A stretch of 14,282 bases of DNA from Chloroflexota bacterium (lineage in GTDB: Bacteria; Chloroflexota; Dehalococcoidia; Tepidiformales; Tepidiformaceae). Location of the stretch: NCBI GenBank assembly GCA_963169135.1, contig CAUJEQ010000023.1, positions 1-14,282 on the forward strand, given 5' to 3'. Below the pieces are notes generated by a model. That model saw nothing but the letters and a program-made list of their open reading frames with translations. It did not search any database and was not told the DNA's origin. Below are positions 6,541 to 12,776 of this stretch, in pieces (within the stretch, counting starts at the first letter, position 1; each line of letters begins with the position of its first letter). Made by a program: the position numbers and the translations under genes.

Positions 6541-7881
6541 TCAGCGCACCTCGCGCCAGCGGCGGCGCAGGTCTTCGAGCAGGCGCGGGTCCGGCTCGCG
6601 GCCGGCGTAACGGGCCTCCTCGAATGCTGCGGTTATGTCGTCCGTCACAGTGGTGGCGAACGTCGCGTGCAGTTCAGGAAGATACTCGCGGGGGGTTGCG
6701 CCCTCTCCGCGCGGATGGCCTTCGCTTTCGGCGCGGTGCAACACCTCGACGTAGAGACGAGCGGCCTCTGAACCTCCGGGGTCGAGCTGGCCACCGCGGC
6801 GGCCCGGGATGAGAGACCGGAGCCATCCCCGGAGGTCGTCGCGAAAGTCGCCTGCGACGCCGGTTGCGGTTGCGTCGGCGAGGCGGGCAGCCTGCCGCTT
6901 CCTGAGGCGAACGAACACGACGACGAGGCCGCTCACGAGTGCGGTCATGGCCAGCAGTGCGAGCACACGCAGCAGGTAGATGCTCGCGCGGCTGACCGGG
7001 GACTGCTCATCCGGTTCTCCGGACGCTGCCTCTCCGCCGCGCTCGGCGAGGTTCTCCGAGAGCCCTTCGAAGGGGTTGTTGCCTCCCATGATGAGCTGAA
7101 AGAACTTGGTGAGGGCCCAGGCTAAGGGTGTGAGGATGATGGTGAGCACGACTTCGACGGCCTTGCCCACGATGGGGCCGACGATCGGGCCCACAATGGG
7201 TGCAACCACTGTGAACACGACGAGGCCAAGGGCTGACACGACGACGGTGGTCACGAGCAGAACTCCGGCGGTCCCGCCCGCCCGGGCATCGCCAAAGGTG
7301 GTGCCGCTCAACGAGAGTTGGGAGGCAGCCAGGGCGACAATGGCGAAGGTGAAGAACGCGGCACCGGCGCGTCCCACCTCACCGGAACGGTCCGAAGCGG
7401 CGCCCAGGATGATGATCAGCGTCCCAAGCGCAAACGGAATGGCCGCGGACTTCGGAATTGACTCCATCTCGACTTCGTCGGCGGCACGATAGGATGCACG
7501 GGCCCAGGCAGCGCCCAGGAGTAAGACCGCCATGATGCCGCGGCCGCCGCGCTCGATGGCATCGGTGGAGTCATCCAGGAAGTCGCCGATCCAGCCGAAG
7601 TTCCAAATGGCGAAGTCGCCGGCAATTTCGATCCGGATGACCAGATAGATGAGCGCGAGGCCGCCATAGGCGGTCAACAGGTAGGCACGGCGCGGGGCCA
7701 GGTCGAAGCCGCTGAGCAAGCGCGGAAGCCAGAAGCCGGCCGCCCCAACCATGACAAAACCCCACCAGCCAACCGCCTGTGGGGCATCGCCGCTGTCGGC
7801 GTTGGCGAACAGCTCGGCGAGCGCCGCGAAGAGGAATGCGTCGGCGAGCAGGGAAGCGACGACCGCGATGGCGGCGATCAC
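6541..7881 (-). CDS. DUF4129 domain membrane protein
   Basis: The 446-residue protein has roughly nine hydrophobic helices (for example 1-20, 66-84, 147-161, 172-190, 205-230, 241-262, 308-334). A cytoplasmic C-terminal domain follows, with ARLYVEVLHRAE (384-395), ATPREYLPEL (405-414) and FEEARYAG (430-437), which are the hallmarks of DUF4129. In most genomes this domain ends a transglutaminase-like protein encoded after moxR and DUF58 genes; here no transglutaminase Cys-His-Asp region is visible, only the membrane part. A triple PIVG repeat occurs at 228-239. The GTG at 7881 overlaps the DUF58 stop as GTGA and has GGAGG 7 nt before it. It is the last gene of the moxR operon and meets comB tail to tail. 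Function is unknown beyond the module's presumed envelope role. Confidence 0.85.
   Translation of the reverse strand: MIAAIAVVASLLADAFLFAALAELFANADSGDAPQAVGWWGFVMVGAAGFWLPRLLSGFDLAPRRAYLLTAYGGLALIYLVIRIEIAGDFAIWNFGWIGDFLDDSTDAIERGGRGIMAVLLLGAAWARASYRAADEVEMESIPKSAAIPFALGTLIIILGAASDRSGEVGRAGAAFFTFAIVALAASQLSLSGTTFGDARAGGTAGVLLVTTVVVSALGLVVFTVVAPIVGPIVGPIVGKAVEVVLTIILTPLAWALTKFFQLIMGGNNPFEGLSENLAERGGEAASGEPDEQSPVSRASIYLLRVLALLAMTALVSGLVVVFVRLRKRQAARLADATATGVAGDFRDDLRGWLRSLIPGRRGGQLDPGGSEAARLYVEVLHRAESEGHPRGEGATPREYLPELHATFATTVTDDITAAFEEARYAGREPDPRLLEDLRRRWREVR
7166..7201 (-). repeat. Three 12-bp tandem repeats coding for PIVG
   Basis: Three in-phase copies of a 12-bp unit code for PIVGPIVGPIVG at the end of a membrane segment of the DUF4129 protein. 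The copies differ at a few bases, mainly synonymous ones, so the protein repeat has been kept while the DNA drifted. Copy number could vary between strains. Confidence 0.7.
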
Positions 7882-9089
7882 CGCAACACCTCCGGTCGCT
7901 GGAACACGGCGCCGACCTCGCGTATGCCGATGCCGGGCGGCACGGAGTCGCGGACGCGGTCGGACGTGGCGATGACGAAGATGTGGTGGCCTTCGTCGTG
8001 CAGGCGAGCGAGCACCCCGGCGAGGGGAGGCGGCATCAGTGAGCAAACGACCACGAGGGTGGAGCCCTGGGGGAGCTTGCCGCTTTCGCGCTGGATGGCG
8101 CCGGCGAGATCACCCATGGTGAGTGGCTGGATGACGGCAAGCGCCTCGAGGAGGCGGGAGACCTGGTCGCGCGAGCGGGACGGGGGCAGGCGGATGGGCC
8201 GGTCGGCATCGGGGAAGGCACCGTTCGCGAGCAGGCCGACGGCGTAGCGCGCTCCCGCAGCCCAGACACAAAGCGACGCGCTGACGGAGACGATCCGTTC
8301 AAGCTCTTCGCGCAAGTAGCCCTCCCAGACGTGTTCCATCGTGTCGATGTTCACGAGCAGGTAGAGCTGCTGGGTGGCGGAGGGCTCGTAGACGCGGGAG
8401 CGGAGGTCGCCGGAGCGGGCGGTGGCCTTCCAGTCGATGCGGCGGAGGGGGTCGCCGGGACGGTACTCGCGCAGGCCGGCGATGCGGAGGGGGTCTTCGA
8501 AGACGCGGTTTCCGCCCTTGCGCTCCCCGAAGGGCCGTTCGGAAGGCAGACCCATGTCCTCCATCGAGAAGACGCGCGGGAAGACCACCAGGTGTTCGCG
8601 CTCGTCATCTTCGATGGAACGCGGGTAGGCGCCGAGGAGGTCGCCCGAGCGGATGATGGCCGTCCCGACCTGGTGATAGCCGCGTTCATCGGGGGCGAGG
8701 GTGAAGGTCCAGTCGTGGCGCTGGTACCAGCCGAGCGCTCTGCGGCGGACGAGCCACTTCTGGCCGGGCACCGCGGCGGCAGCGAGGTGTTCGCCATCCA
8801 CGACGAGATGCTCGGAAAGGCCAAGGCGCCATTCGTACCACGGCAGCGGCAAGGGTTTGCGGTTGGTGAGTTCGACGGCGAGGGCCACCTTCTCCCCGAT
8901 GAAGACGCGCGTCTCCGCAGGCTTGCGGCTAAGCGTGACCCGGTCGAACAGGTGGCGGCTCCAATATCTACCGACCCACCCGAGGACGATGATGACGAGC
9001 CCGAGAGAGGCGATGGCGGGCTGCGAGGCGGCAAAGCCGGCAACGAAGAGCACGCCGCCCACGACCAGCGAAAGGTCGCGAAACGGCAT
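7878..9089 (-). CDS. DUF58 domain protein
   Basis: The 403-residue protein begins with a membrane hairpin (about 7-37). A beta-rich region follows, then the DUF58 signature LREYRPGD (206-213) with RRIDWKATARSGDL (216-229), and a VWA-like C-terminal fold beginning at YLLVNIDT. DUF58 proteins are partners of MoxR ATPases, which are thought to act on them or with them in maturation of envelope or enzyme complexes. The ATG at 9089 lies one base after the moxR stop, and its own stop overlaps the DUF4129 start, so all three are translated together. The VWA metal site cannot be confirmed by eye. The length is normal for the family. Confidence 0.92.
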   Translation of the reverse strand: MPFRDLSLVVGGVLFVAGFAASQPAIASLGLVIIVLGWVGRYWSRHLFDRVTLSRKPAETRVFIGEKVALAVELTNRKPLPLPWYEWRLGLSEHLVVDGEHLAAAAVPGQKWLVRRRALGWYQRHDWTFTLAPDERGYHQVGTAIIRSGDLLGAYPRSIEDDEREHLVVFPRVFSMEDMGLPSERPFGERKGGNRVFEDPLRIAGLREYRPGDPLRRIDWKATARSGDLRSRVYEPSATQQLYLLVNIDTMEHVWEGYLREELERIVSVSASLCVWAAGARYAVGLLANGAFPDADRPIRLPPSRSRDQVSRLLEALAVIQPLTMGDLAGAIQRESGKLPQGSTLVVVCSLMPPPLAGVLARLHDEGHHIFVIATSDRVRDSVPPGIGIREVGAVFQRPEVLR

Positions 9090-9090
9090 C

Positions 9091-10074
9091 TCAGGCTCCG
9101 ATCGGGACAGGCACGCGCTGGAGGACCTCGGCCAGCAGTTCGTCTGTGCCCCGGCCGCGGAGGCGGGCCTGCGTGGAGAGGATGAGGCGGTGGGGCAGCA
9201 CGTACGGCGCCATGGTCTTCACGTCGTCGGGGAGGACGTAGTCGCGGCCGTTGATGGCGGCAAGTGCCCGCGCGGTGCGGAAGAGCGCCAGGCTTCCGCG
9301 GGGGCTGGCCCCCAGTTCGAACGCCGGGTCCGTGCGTGTGGCCTGGACGATCTGGACGGCATAGCGGCGCACGGCCGGTTCGACGTGGAGGTGGCGCAGC
9401 GCAGCGGCGAGGCGCACGAGCTCTGCGCCGTCGATGGCCGGTTCGAGCGACTCCAGCGGGTTGACGGTCTCGAATCGGCGAAGGATTTCGTCTTCGTCGT
9501 CCTCACCGGGGTAGCCGAGCTTCAGGCGGACCAGGAAGCGGTCGAGCTGTGCCTCGGGAAGGGGAAAGGTGCCTTCGAGTTCCACCGGGTTCTGGGTGGC
9601 CATCACCAGGAAGGGGCTGGGCAGGCGGGTGGTGACTCCCTCGACGGTGATCTGATGCTCCTCCATGGCCTCGAGCAGTGCCGCCTGGGTGCGCGGGGTC
9701 GCGCGGTTGATTTCGTCGGCAAGCACAACCTGGGCGATGAGCGGCCCTTCGCGGAAGACGAACTCACCGAGCTTCTGGTTGTAGTAGTTGATGCCCGTGA
9801 TGTCGGATGGCATCAGGTCGGGTGTGAACTGGATGCGCCGGAAGGAGCAGTCCACCGAGCGGGCAATGGCCTTGGCCATGGTGGTCTTGCCAAGTCCGGG
9901 CACGTCTTCGAGCAGGATGTGGCCTTCACAGAGAAGGGCGACGAGCGCGAGGCGCACCACGTCGGCTTTGCCGACGATGACGCGCTCGATACTCGCCTGG
10001 AGGCGCTCGGCGGTCGCCTTGATGAGGGCGACATCTTCGGGCGAGAGACGATCCGGGTGTTCGACTGTTGTCAC
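9091..10074 (-). CDS. MoxR family AAA+ ATPase
   Basis: This cytoplasmic AAA+ ATPase of 327 residues acts as a chaperone-like motor. Walker A is DVPGLGKTT (57-65, K63), Walker B VVLADEIN (116-123), sensor 1 ATQNP (159-163), and LPEAQLDRF (172-180) is the signature of the MoxR branch. A C-terminal helical lid follows, with SPRG and DVK blocks. It is the first gene of the moxR-DUF58-DUF4129 operon. The GTG at 10074 has no Shine-Dalgarno site; TACCAT lies 7 nt upstream with TTCGCA 18 bp further, so the mRNA is probably leaderless. All catalytic motifs are present. What it acts on is unknown. Confidence 0.95.
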   Translation of the reverse strand: MTTVEHPDRLSPEDVALIKATAERLQASIERVIVGKADVVRLALVALLCEGHILLEDVPGLGKTTMAKAIARSVDCSFRRIQFTPDLMPSDITGINYYNQKLGEFVFREGPLIAQVVLADEINRATPRTQAALLEAMEEHQITVEGVTTRLPSPFLVMATQNPVELEGTFPLPEAQLDRFLVRLKLGYPGEDDEDEILRRFETVNPLESLEPAIDGAELVRLAAALRHLHVEPAVRRYAVQIVQATRTDPAFELGASPRGSLALFRTARALAAINGRDYVLPDDVKTMAPYVLPHRLILSTQARLRGRGTDELLAEVLQRVPVPIGA

Positions 10075-10081
10075 GGCGGGG

Positions 10082-10111
10082 ATGGTACCGGTCGCAAAGC
10101 CGCGATGCGAA
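10082..10111 (-). promoter_or_regulatory. Probable leaderless promoter of moxR
   Basis: On the minus strand TTCGCA (10111-10106) and TACCAT (10087-10082) are 18 bp apart, each a 4/6 match to consensus. Seven bases separate TACCAT from the GTG start, so the transcript should begin at or next to the start codon. The -35 overlaps one arm of the inverted repeat at 10092-10110. Confidence 0.45.
10092..10110. repeat. Inverted repeat between moxR and the MBL gene
   Basis: TCGCA, nine bases, then TGCGA form a perfect 5-bp inverted repeat with the spacing of a regulator dimer site. It lies in the 74-bp divergent region and covers the probable moxR -35. Binding by a regulator is only inferred. Confidence 0.3.
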
Positions 10112-10135
10112 CTGTGGTGAAGCTAACGGGGCCCG

Positions 10136-10141
10136 TACACT
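10136..10141 (+). promoter_or_regulatory. -10-like element before the MBL hydrolase, leaderless
   Basis: TACACT lies 7 nt before the ATG at 10149, placing the transcription start at or beside the start codon; no Shine-Dalgarno site exists there. No convincing -35 is seen. Confidence 0.35.
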
Positions 10142-10148
10142 CGCGCCC

Positions 10149-11138
10149 ATGACATCGGTGCGGCACATCCGGCTCGCCTACAACAGTGCCTACCTTGTAG
10201 AAGCCGGGGGCGAGCGGGTGCTCATCGACACAGGCCCCGACTACCGTGGTGCAAAGGACGTGCTCGCCACAGCGGTGGCCGGGTCCCCTCCGGCACTCGT
10301 GGTGGCGACCCACGGACACCTGGACCACGCGGGCCTTGGGCGCTGGTGGCAGGCCCGGGGGATCCCGGTGGCTGTGCACGAGGAAGACCTGCACTACTCC
10401 AGAGGCCACCAACTCGACGACGACGAACTGCGGGCGCTGGAAGGGTTCGTTCGGGCAAGCGGCGCCCCCCGGGATGTCGAGGCCGAGGCGCTCGCGGGGC
10501 TGGAGGCACGCCGGGCGTGGGCGCGCCAGGCCGTAGAGACACGCGACTACCGGCTCGCGGGGAGGGATGCTCGCTGGCCCACGGGGCTGCGGTATGAGCC
10601 GTTCGAGCCCCGGTGCGTCCTCGTTGAAGACGTAACCGAAGTGGCGCCGGGCGTCCGGGCGGTGGTTGCGCCGGGACACACGCCGGGCAACCTGGTGGTG
10701 TTTTCGGAAGCGGAAGGGTGGCTGTTTTCCGGGGACCAACTGCTCCCGGAGATAACGCCAACACCGGCGATCCAGCGTTTTCAGTCGGCTCCGGGAGCGC
10801 CCTGGCGGTTCCGCAGCCTGCCGCGGTTCCTCGATTCGTTGCACCAGATTCGCGGGCTGGACGCGACCCGGTGCTACCCGGGCCACGGCGAGCCGTTCGA
10901 AGACGTGACAACGGTGATTGACGCAAACCTCTCCCAGGCCGAACAGCGGACCGTGCGGGTGCTTGAGGCACTGCGCGAGAACAGCGGAGCGACACTCTAT
11001 GCGCTGGCCGAGGCACTGTATCCGCGGGCCCTGCGGAAACGGTTCTGGCAGATCATCGCCACCGTTCAGGGGCACCTGGACGTGTTGGAGGAAGACAGCC
11101 TGGCGACCACGGCAGAGGGCCGCTGGACAGCCCGCTAG
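10149..11138 (+). CDS. Metallo-beta-lactamase fold hydrolase (LACTB2-like)
   Basis: The 329-residue protein has the metal site THGHLDHAG (54-62), with H55, H57, D59 and H60, then H177 in PGHTPGN, D196 in SGDQLLPE, and H246 in YPGHGEP. The binuclear zinc set is therefore complete. Residues 260-320 form an extra helical domain resembling the winged-helix part of LACTB2-like proteins. The family includes thioesterases, glyoxalase II-type enzymes and nucleases; the substrate cannot be chosen by eye. A strand of about 65 residues rich in charged residues (80-145) separates the first and second metal motifs. The ATG at 10149 starts the fold correctly, and the longer frame from 10068 has no support. 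The stop shares CTAG with that of the convergent cheW. Confidence 0.92.
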   Translation: MTSVRHIRLAYNSAYLVEAGGERVLIDTGPDYRGAKDVLATAVAGSPPALVVATHGHLDHAGLGRWWQARGIPVAVHEEDLHYSRGHQLDDDELRALEGFVRASGAPRDVEAEALAGLEARRAWARQAVETRDYRLAGRDARWPTGLRYEPFEPRCVLVEDVTEVAPGVRAVVAPGHTPGNLVVFSEAEGWLFSGDQLLPEITPTPAIQRFQSAPGAPWRFRSLPRFLDSLHQIRGLDATRCYPGHGEPFEDVTTVIDANLSQAEQRTVRVLEALRENSGATLYALAEALYPRALRKRFWQIIATVQGHLDVLEEDSLATTAEGRWTAR

Positions 11139-11605
11139 GCTGCTTGCAGCACAGAGGAGACGTCATCGGGCACGAGGCCGCGATGGTCTACCCAGACCAC
11201 GAGGCCGTCAGCTCGCCGGACGACGCCGTTCAGGTAGCCGAGGCCGCTACGATCACCGGGGGGCGCCACCCGCTGGAAGTCCTCGCGCTGCACGGTGAGC
11301 ACCTCCTCCACGGCGTCGACGAGGAGGGCGACAGGCCCCTGGGCGGCATCGACGATGATAAGCCGGCTGTCCCGCCCATCGGGAGGACGGGGCACACTGA
11401 ACTTCCAGTGCAGGTCGAAAACCGGGACGACGCGTTTGCGGACATCGGCGAGGCCCAGGATGCCGCCCTGGGCGCCGGCCACGGGAGTGATCGCTATCAA
11501 GGGCAGGATTTCGCCGACCACCTCGATATCGAGTCCGTAGTGGGTGTCGCCCACGCGAAAGAGGACGAGCTGGCGGGGAGTTTTCAACATAGGCACATCC
11601 GACAC
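11135..11605 (-). CDS. CheW-like chemotaxis adaptor, stand-alone
   Basis: CheW couples chemoreceptors to the CheA kinase in the membrane-associated signalling array. The 156-residue protein is one CheW domain: RQLVLFRVGDTHYGLDI (11-27), VVGEIL, GILGLADVRKRVVPVFDL (48-65), then RLIIVD and PVALLVDAVEEVL (91-103). The usual INLRG of the central motif reads LADVRKR here, a noticeable change at a contact surface. The GTG at 11605 is chosen because AAGGGG lies six bases upstream; the frame stays open to 11689, but that stretch covers the divergent fur promoter. No cheA, receptor or other chemotaxis gene lies nearby, so it may serve a distant array or have another signalling role. Confidence 0.88.
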   Translation of the reverse strand: MSDVPMLKTPRQLVLFRVGDTHYGLDIEVVGEILPLIAITPVAGAQGGILGLADVRKRVVPVFDLHWKFSVPRPPDGRDSRLIIVDAAQGPVALLVDAVEEVLTVQREDFQRVAPPGDRSGLGYLNGVVRRADGLVVWVDHRGLVPDDVSSVLQAA

Positions 11606-11654
11606 AGCGCACCCCTTGAGAACCGGACTGCTGTGATCATCGGCGAAGTTCTGA

Positions 11655-11666
11655 CGCTCTGGAGCG
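11655..11666. repeat. Palindrome between cheW and fur
   Basis: CGCTC, two bases, then GAGCG form a 12-bp palindrome about 18 bp before the fur -10 element, where a -35 or an operator would lie. It does not look like the AT-rich classical Fur box, so self-regulation is only a possibility. Confidence 0.25.
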
Positions 11667-11680
11667 GCTGGGGGCGAGTT

Positions 11681-11689
11681 TGTTACCAT
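11681..11689 (+). promoter_or_regulatory. Extended -10 element of the fur-like gene, leaderless
   Basis: TGTTACCAT has the TG dinucleotide plus the same TACCAT hexamer as moxR. Exactly six bases follow before the GTG start, so the start codon is expected at +1. No Shine-Dalgarno site is present. Confidence 0.45.
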
Positions 11690-11695
11690 CGAAGC

Positions 11696-12118
11696 GTGGC
11701 ATTTACCGAAGCCGCGGCGATGCGGCTGGAAACGATCGGGTTTCGATCAACCGCTCCGCGGAGGGCGGTGCTCCGGGCGATTGAGCAGGCCCCAGGCCCG
11801 TTCACAGTGGAGGACCTGCTGGGCGAGCTGCCGGGCGTGGGCCGAGCGACGGTCTTCCGGACGATCAAGCTGTTGCAGGAACTCGACCTGCTCTGCCGGG
11901 TGCCGCTGGAAGACGGGAGCGTGCGGTATCAACTCTCGGAGGGGACGCACCACCACCACCTGGTGTGCCGGGCCTGTGGGCGATTCACGGAGTTCATCGA
12001 CCTGGAACTGGACACCCGGATCCAGGAGCAGGCGGCCCAACACGGGTTTCACCTGCAGGGGCACAGCCTGGAGCTCTACGGTCTGTGTTCGGAGTGCGGG
12101 AAGGCCGAGGTCGCCTAG
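11696..12118 (+). CDS. Fur family metal-dependent transcription regulator
   Basis: This is a metal-sensing DNA-binding dimer in the cytoplasm. The 140-residue protein has an N-terminal winged helix, with GVGRATVFRTIKLLQELDLL (47-66) carrying the recognition helix, then HHHHLVCRACGRFTEF (85-100). The structural zinc site is formed by C91, C94, C131 and C134. The N-terminal His that helps bind the sensory metal in most Fur and Zur proteins (GHFTAEEL or HMSAED) is replaced by Pro in PGPFTVEDL (33-41), and the usual ATVYRT reads ATVFRT. Which metal it senses (Fe, Zn, Mn or peroxide) cannot be decided. The GTG at 11696 is supported by the promoter position. It diverges from cheW and is followed after 31 nt by tRNA-Leu. 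Confidence 0.93.
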   Translation: MAFTEAAAMRLETIGFRSTAPRRAVLRAIEQAPGPFTVEDLLGELPGVGRATVFRTIKLLQELDLLCRVPLEDGSVRYQLSEGTHHHHLVCRACGRFTEFIDLELDTRIQEQAAQHGFHLQGHSLELYGLCSECGKAEVA

Positions 12119-12131
12119 GCCGGGCCGGGCG

Positions 12132-12137
12132 TATTCT
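12132..12137 (+). promoter_or_regulatory. -10 element of tRNA-Leu
   Basis: TATTCT lies 12 bases before the first base of the mature tRNA, giving a short precursor leader. No strong -35 is visible; the tRNA could also be read through from fur. Confidence 0.4.
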
Positions 12138-12149
12138 ACTTGGGCTCGT

Positions 12150-12233
12150 GCCGGGGTGGCGGAATGGCAGACGCAGCCGGCTTAAACCCGGCGGCCGCAA
12201 GGCATGTGGGTTCGAATCCCGCCCCCGGCACCA
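12150..12233 (+). tRNA. tRNA-Leu (anticodon UAA)
   Basis: The 84-nt gene folds into a class II tRNA. The acceptor stem is GCCGGGG with CCCCGGC, the anticodon stem GCCGG with CCGGC around the loop CTTAAAC (12181-12187, anticodon TAA at 12183-12185), followed by a long variable arm of about 13 nt. The T arm is GTGGG-TTCGAAT-CCCGC. Discriminator A and an encoded CCA end the gene, so CCA need not be added afterwards. It reads UUA and, by wobble, UUG codons. Confidence 0.97.
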
Positions 12234-12435
12234 CGGGCGTAGAACAGAGCAGGCAGGGGAGGGCTGGCGCCGGGTGTGGCGGCGCGGGCGGGCGCGCATC
12301 CACTACCCAGTCTCTGAGGCCGGCGGGTCGAGCACCTGTCCTGGGATAGGCGCCGAGCCCTCAGGCGGGACTCTACCAGCGCGCTGGCCGGCGTCGGCTT
12401 TCTTATGACGACGCAGTTCGTAAACTTTTCGCGCG
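12234..12435. other. 202-bp non-coding stretch after tRNA-Leu
   Basis: I see no supported protein gene here; the open frames lack starts with ribosome sites and family features. It holds a very GC-rich first half, a 12-bp perfect palindrome CCAGCGCGCTGG (12376-12387), and then a short hairpin followed by TTTCTTAT. I do not recognise SRP RNA, tmRNA, RNase P RNA or any riboswitch in it. Confidence 0.5.
12376..12405 (+). terminator. Possible terminator region after tRNA-Leu
   Basis: A 12-bp palindrome (12376-12387) is followed by GCCG, GCGT loop, CGGC and then TTTCTTAT. Together they look like a weak intrinsic terminator for the fur-tRNA transcript, but the second stem has only four pairs and the T run is interrupted. 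Confidence 0.3.
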
Positions 12436-12448
12436 TCAGTTCACGCGC
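12431..12448. repeat. Inverted repeat over the end of the Cys-rich gene
   Basis: GCGCGT and ACGCGC form a perfect 6-bp stem with a 6-nt loop, spanning the last codons and stop of the minus-strand Cys-rich gene. The minus-strand transcript would then read GAAAAGTTT, not a T run, so it is a poor intrinsic terminator. It might protect the 3' end. Confidence 0.35.
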
Positions 12449-12669
12449 TGTTCGGTCTCGTACGGGGTGGCTGATTTCGCAACCTGGCGGAAGCGATCGA
12501 ACATGGTGTCGTAGCGGCGGGCGTTGGTGGCCCGGTGGATGCCCTGGTGTTCGCAGGCGGAGCCCACTGAGCAACTGGAGCAGCAGAATTTGCGACCGGC
12601 CATGAGGTGCGGCTCGCCGGTGTAGACGAAGTGGCAACGGACGCAGCGTTGCGGGGACTCGGTACTCAT
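12436..12669 (-). CDS. Small Cys-rich protein resembling bacterial metallothionein
   Basis: The 77-residue protein has C9, C12, C29, C30, C33 and C39 in the order CVRC, then GRKFCCSSC, then ACEHQGIH. The part GRKFCCSSC...CEHQGIH lines up with the zinc-finger half of cyanobacterial SmtA-type metallothioneins (G-x-x-Y-C-x-x-x-C ... C-x-H-x-G-C), with fewer cysteines and Ile-His in place of the final Cys. It probably binds one or two zinc ions; a basic helix follows (NARRYDTMFDRFRQ, 49-62). The ATG at 12669 has GGAG six bases upstream. It lies alone, facing the fur-like gene and tRNA. Alternatives are a plain zinc-ribbon or DNA-binding finger. The reading frame is well supported; the family call is tentative. 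Confidence 0.7.
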   Translation of the reverse strand: MSTESPQRCVRCHFVYTGEPHLMAGRKFCCSSCSVGSACEHQGIHRATNARRYDTMFDRFRQVAKSATPYETEQRVN

Positions 12670-12776
12670 TTGGCGCTCCACGGGAGGTGCGATCGGGGAC
12701 GACGTTATTGTGGCGCCGACGCGGGTCTCACGAAAGCGGGGTCGCGGAACAGTGCGCGGTCGGGCATGCTGTGGGC

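Noticed and set aside
8701..10152. Plus-strand open frame of 483 codons opposite the DUF58 and moxR genes
   Set aside because: It spans two well-supported genes on the other strand and shows no domain or ribosome site.
12150..12435. Integrated element at tRNA-Leu
   Set aside because: No integrase gene and no direct repeat of the tRNA 3' end was found downstream.
12670..12776. Cobalamin riboswitch before the adenosyltransferase gene
   Set aside because: The gap is too short for the usual element and shows no B12-box-like sequence.
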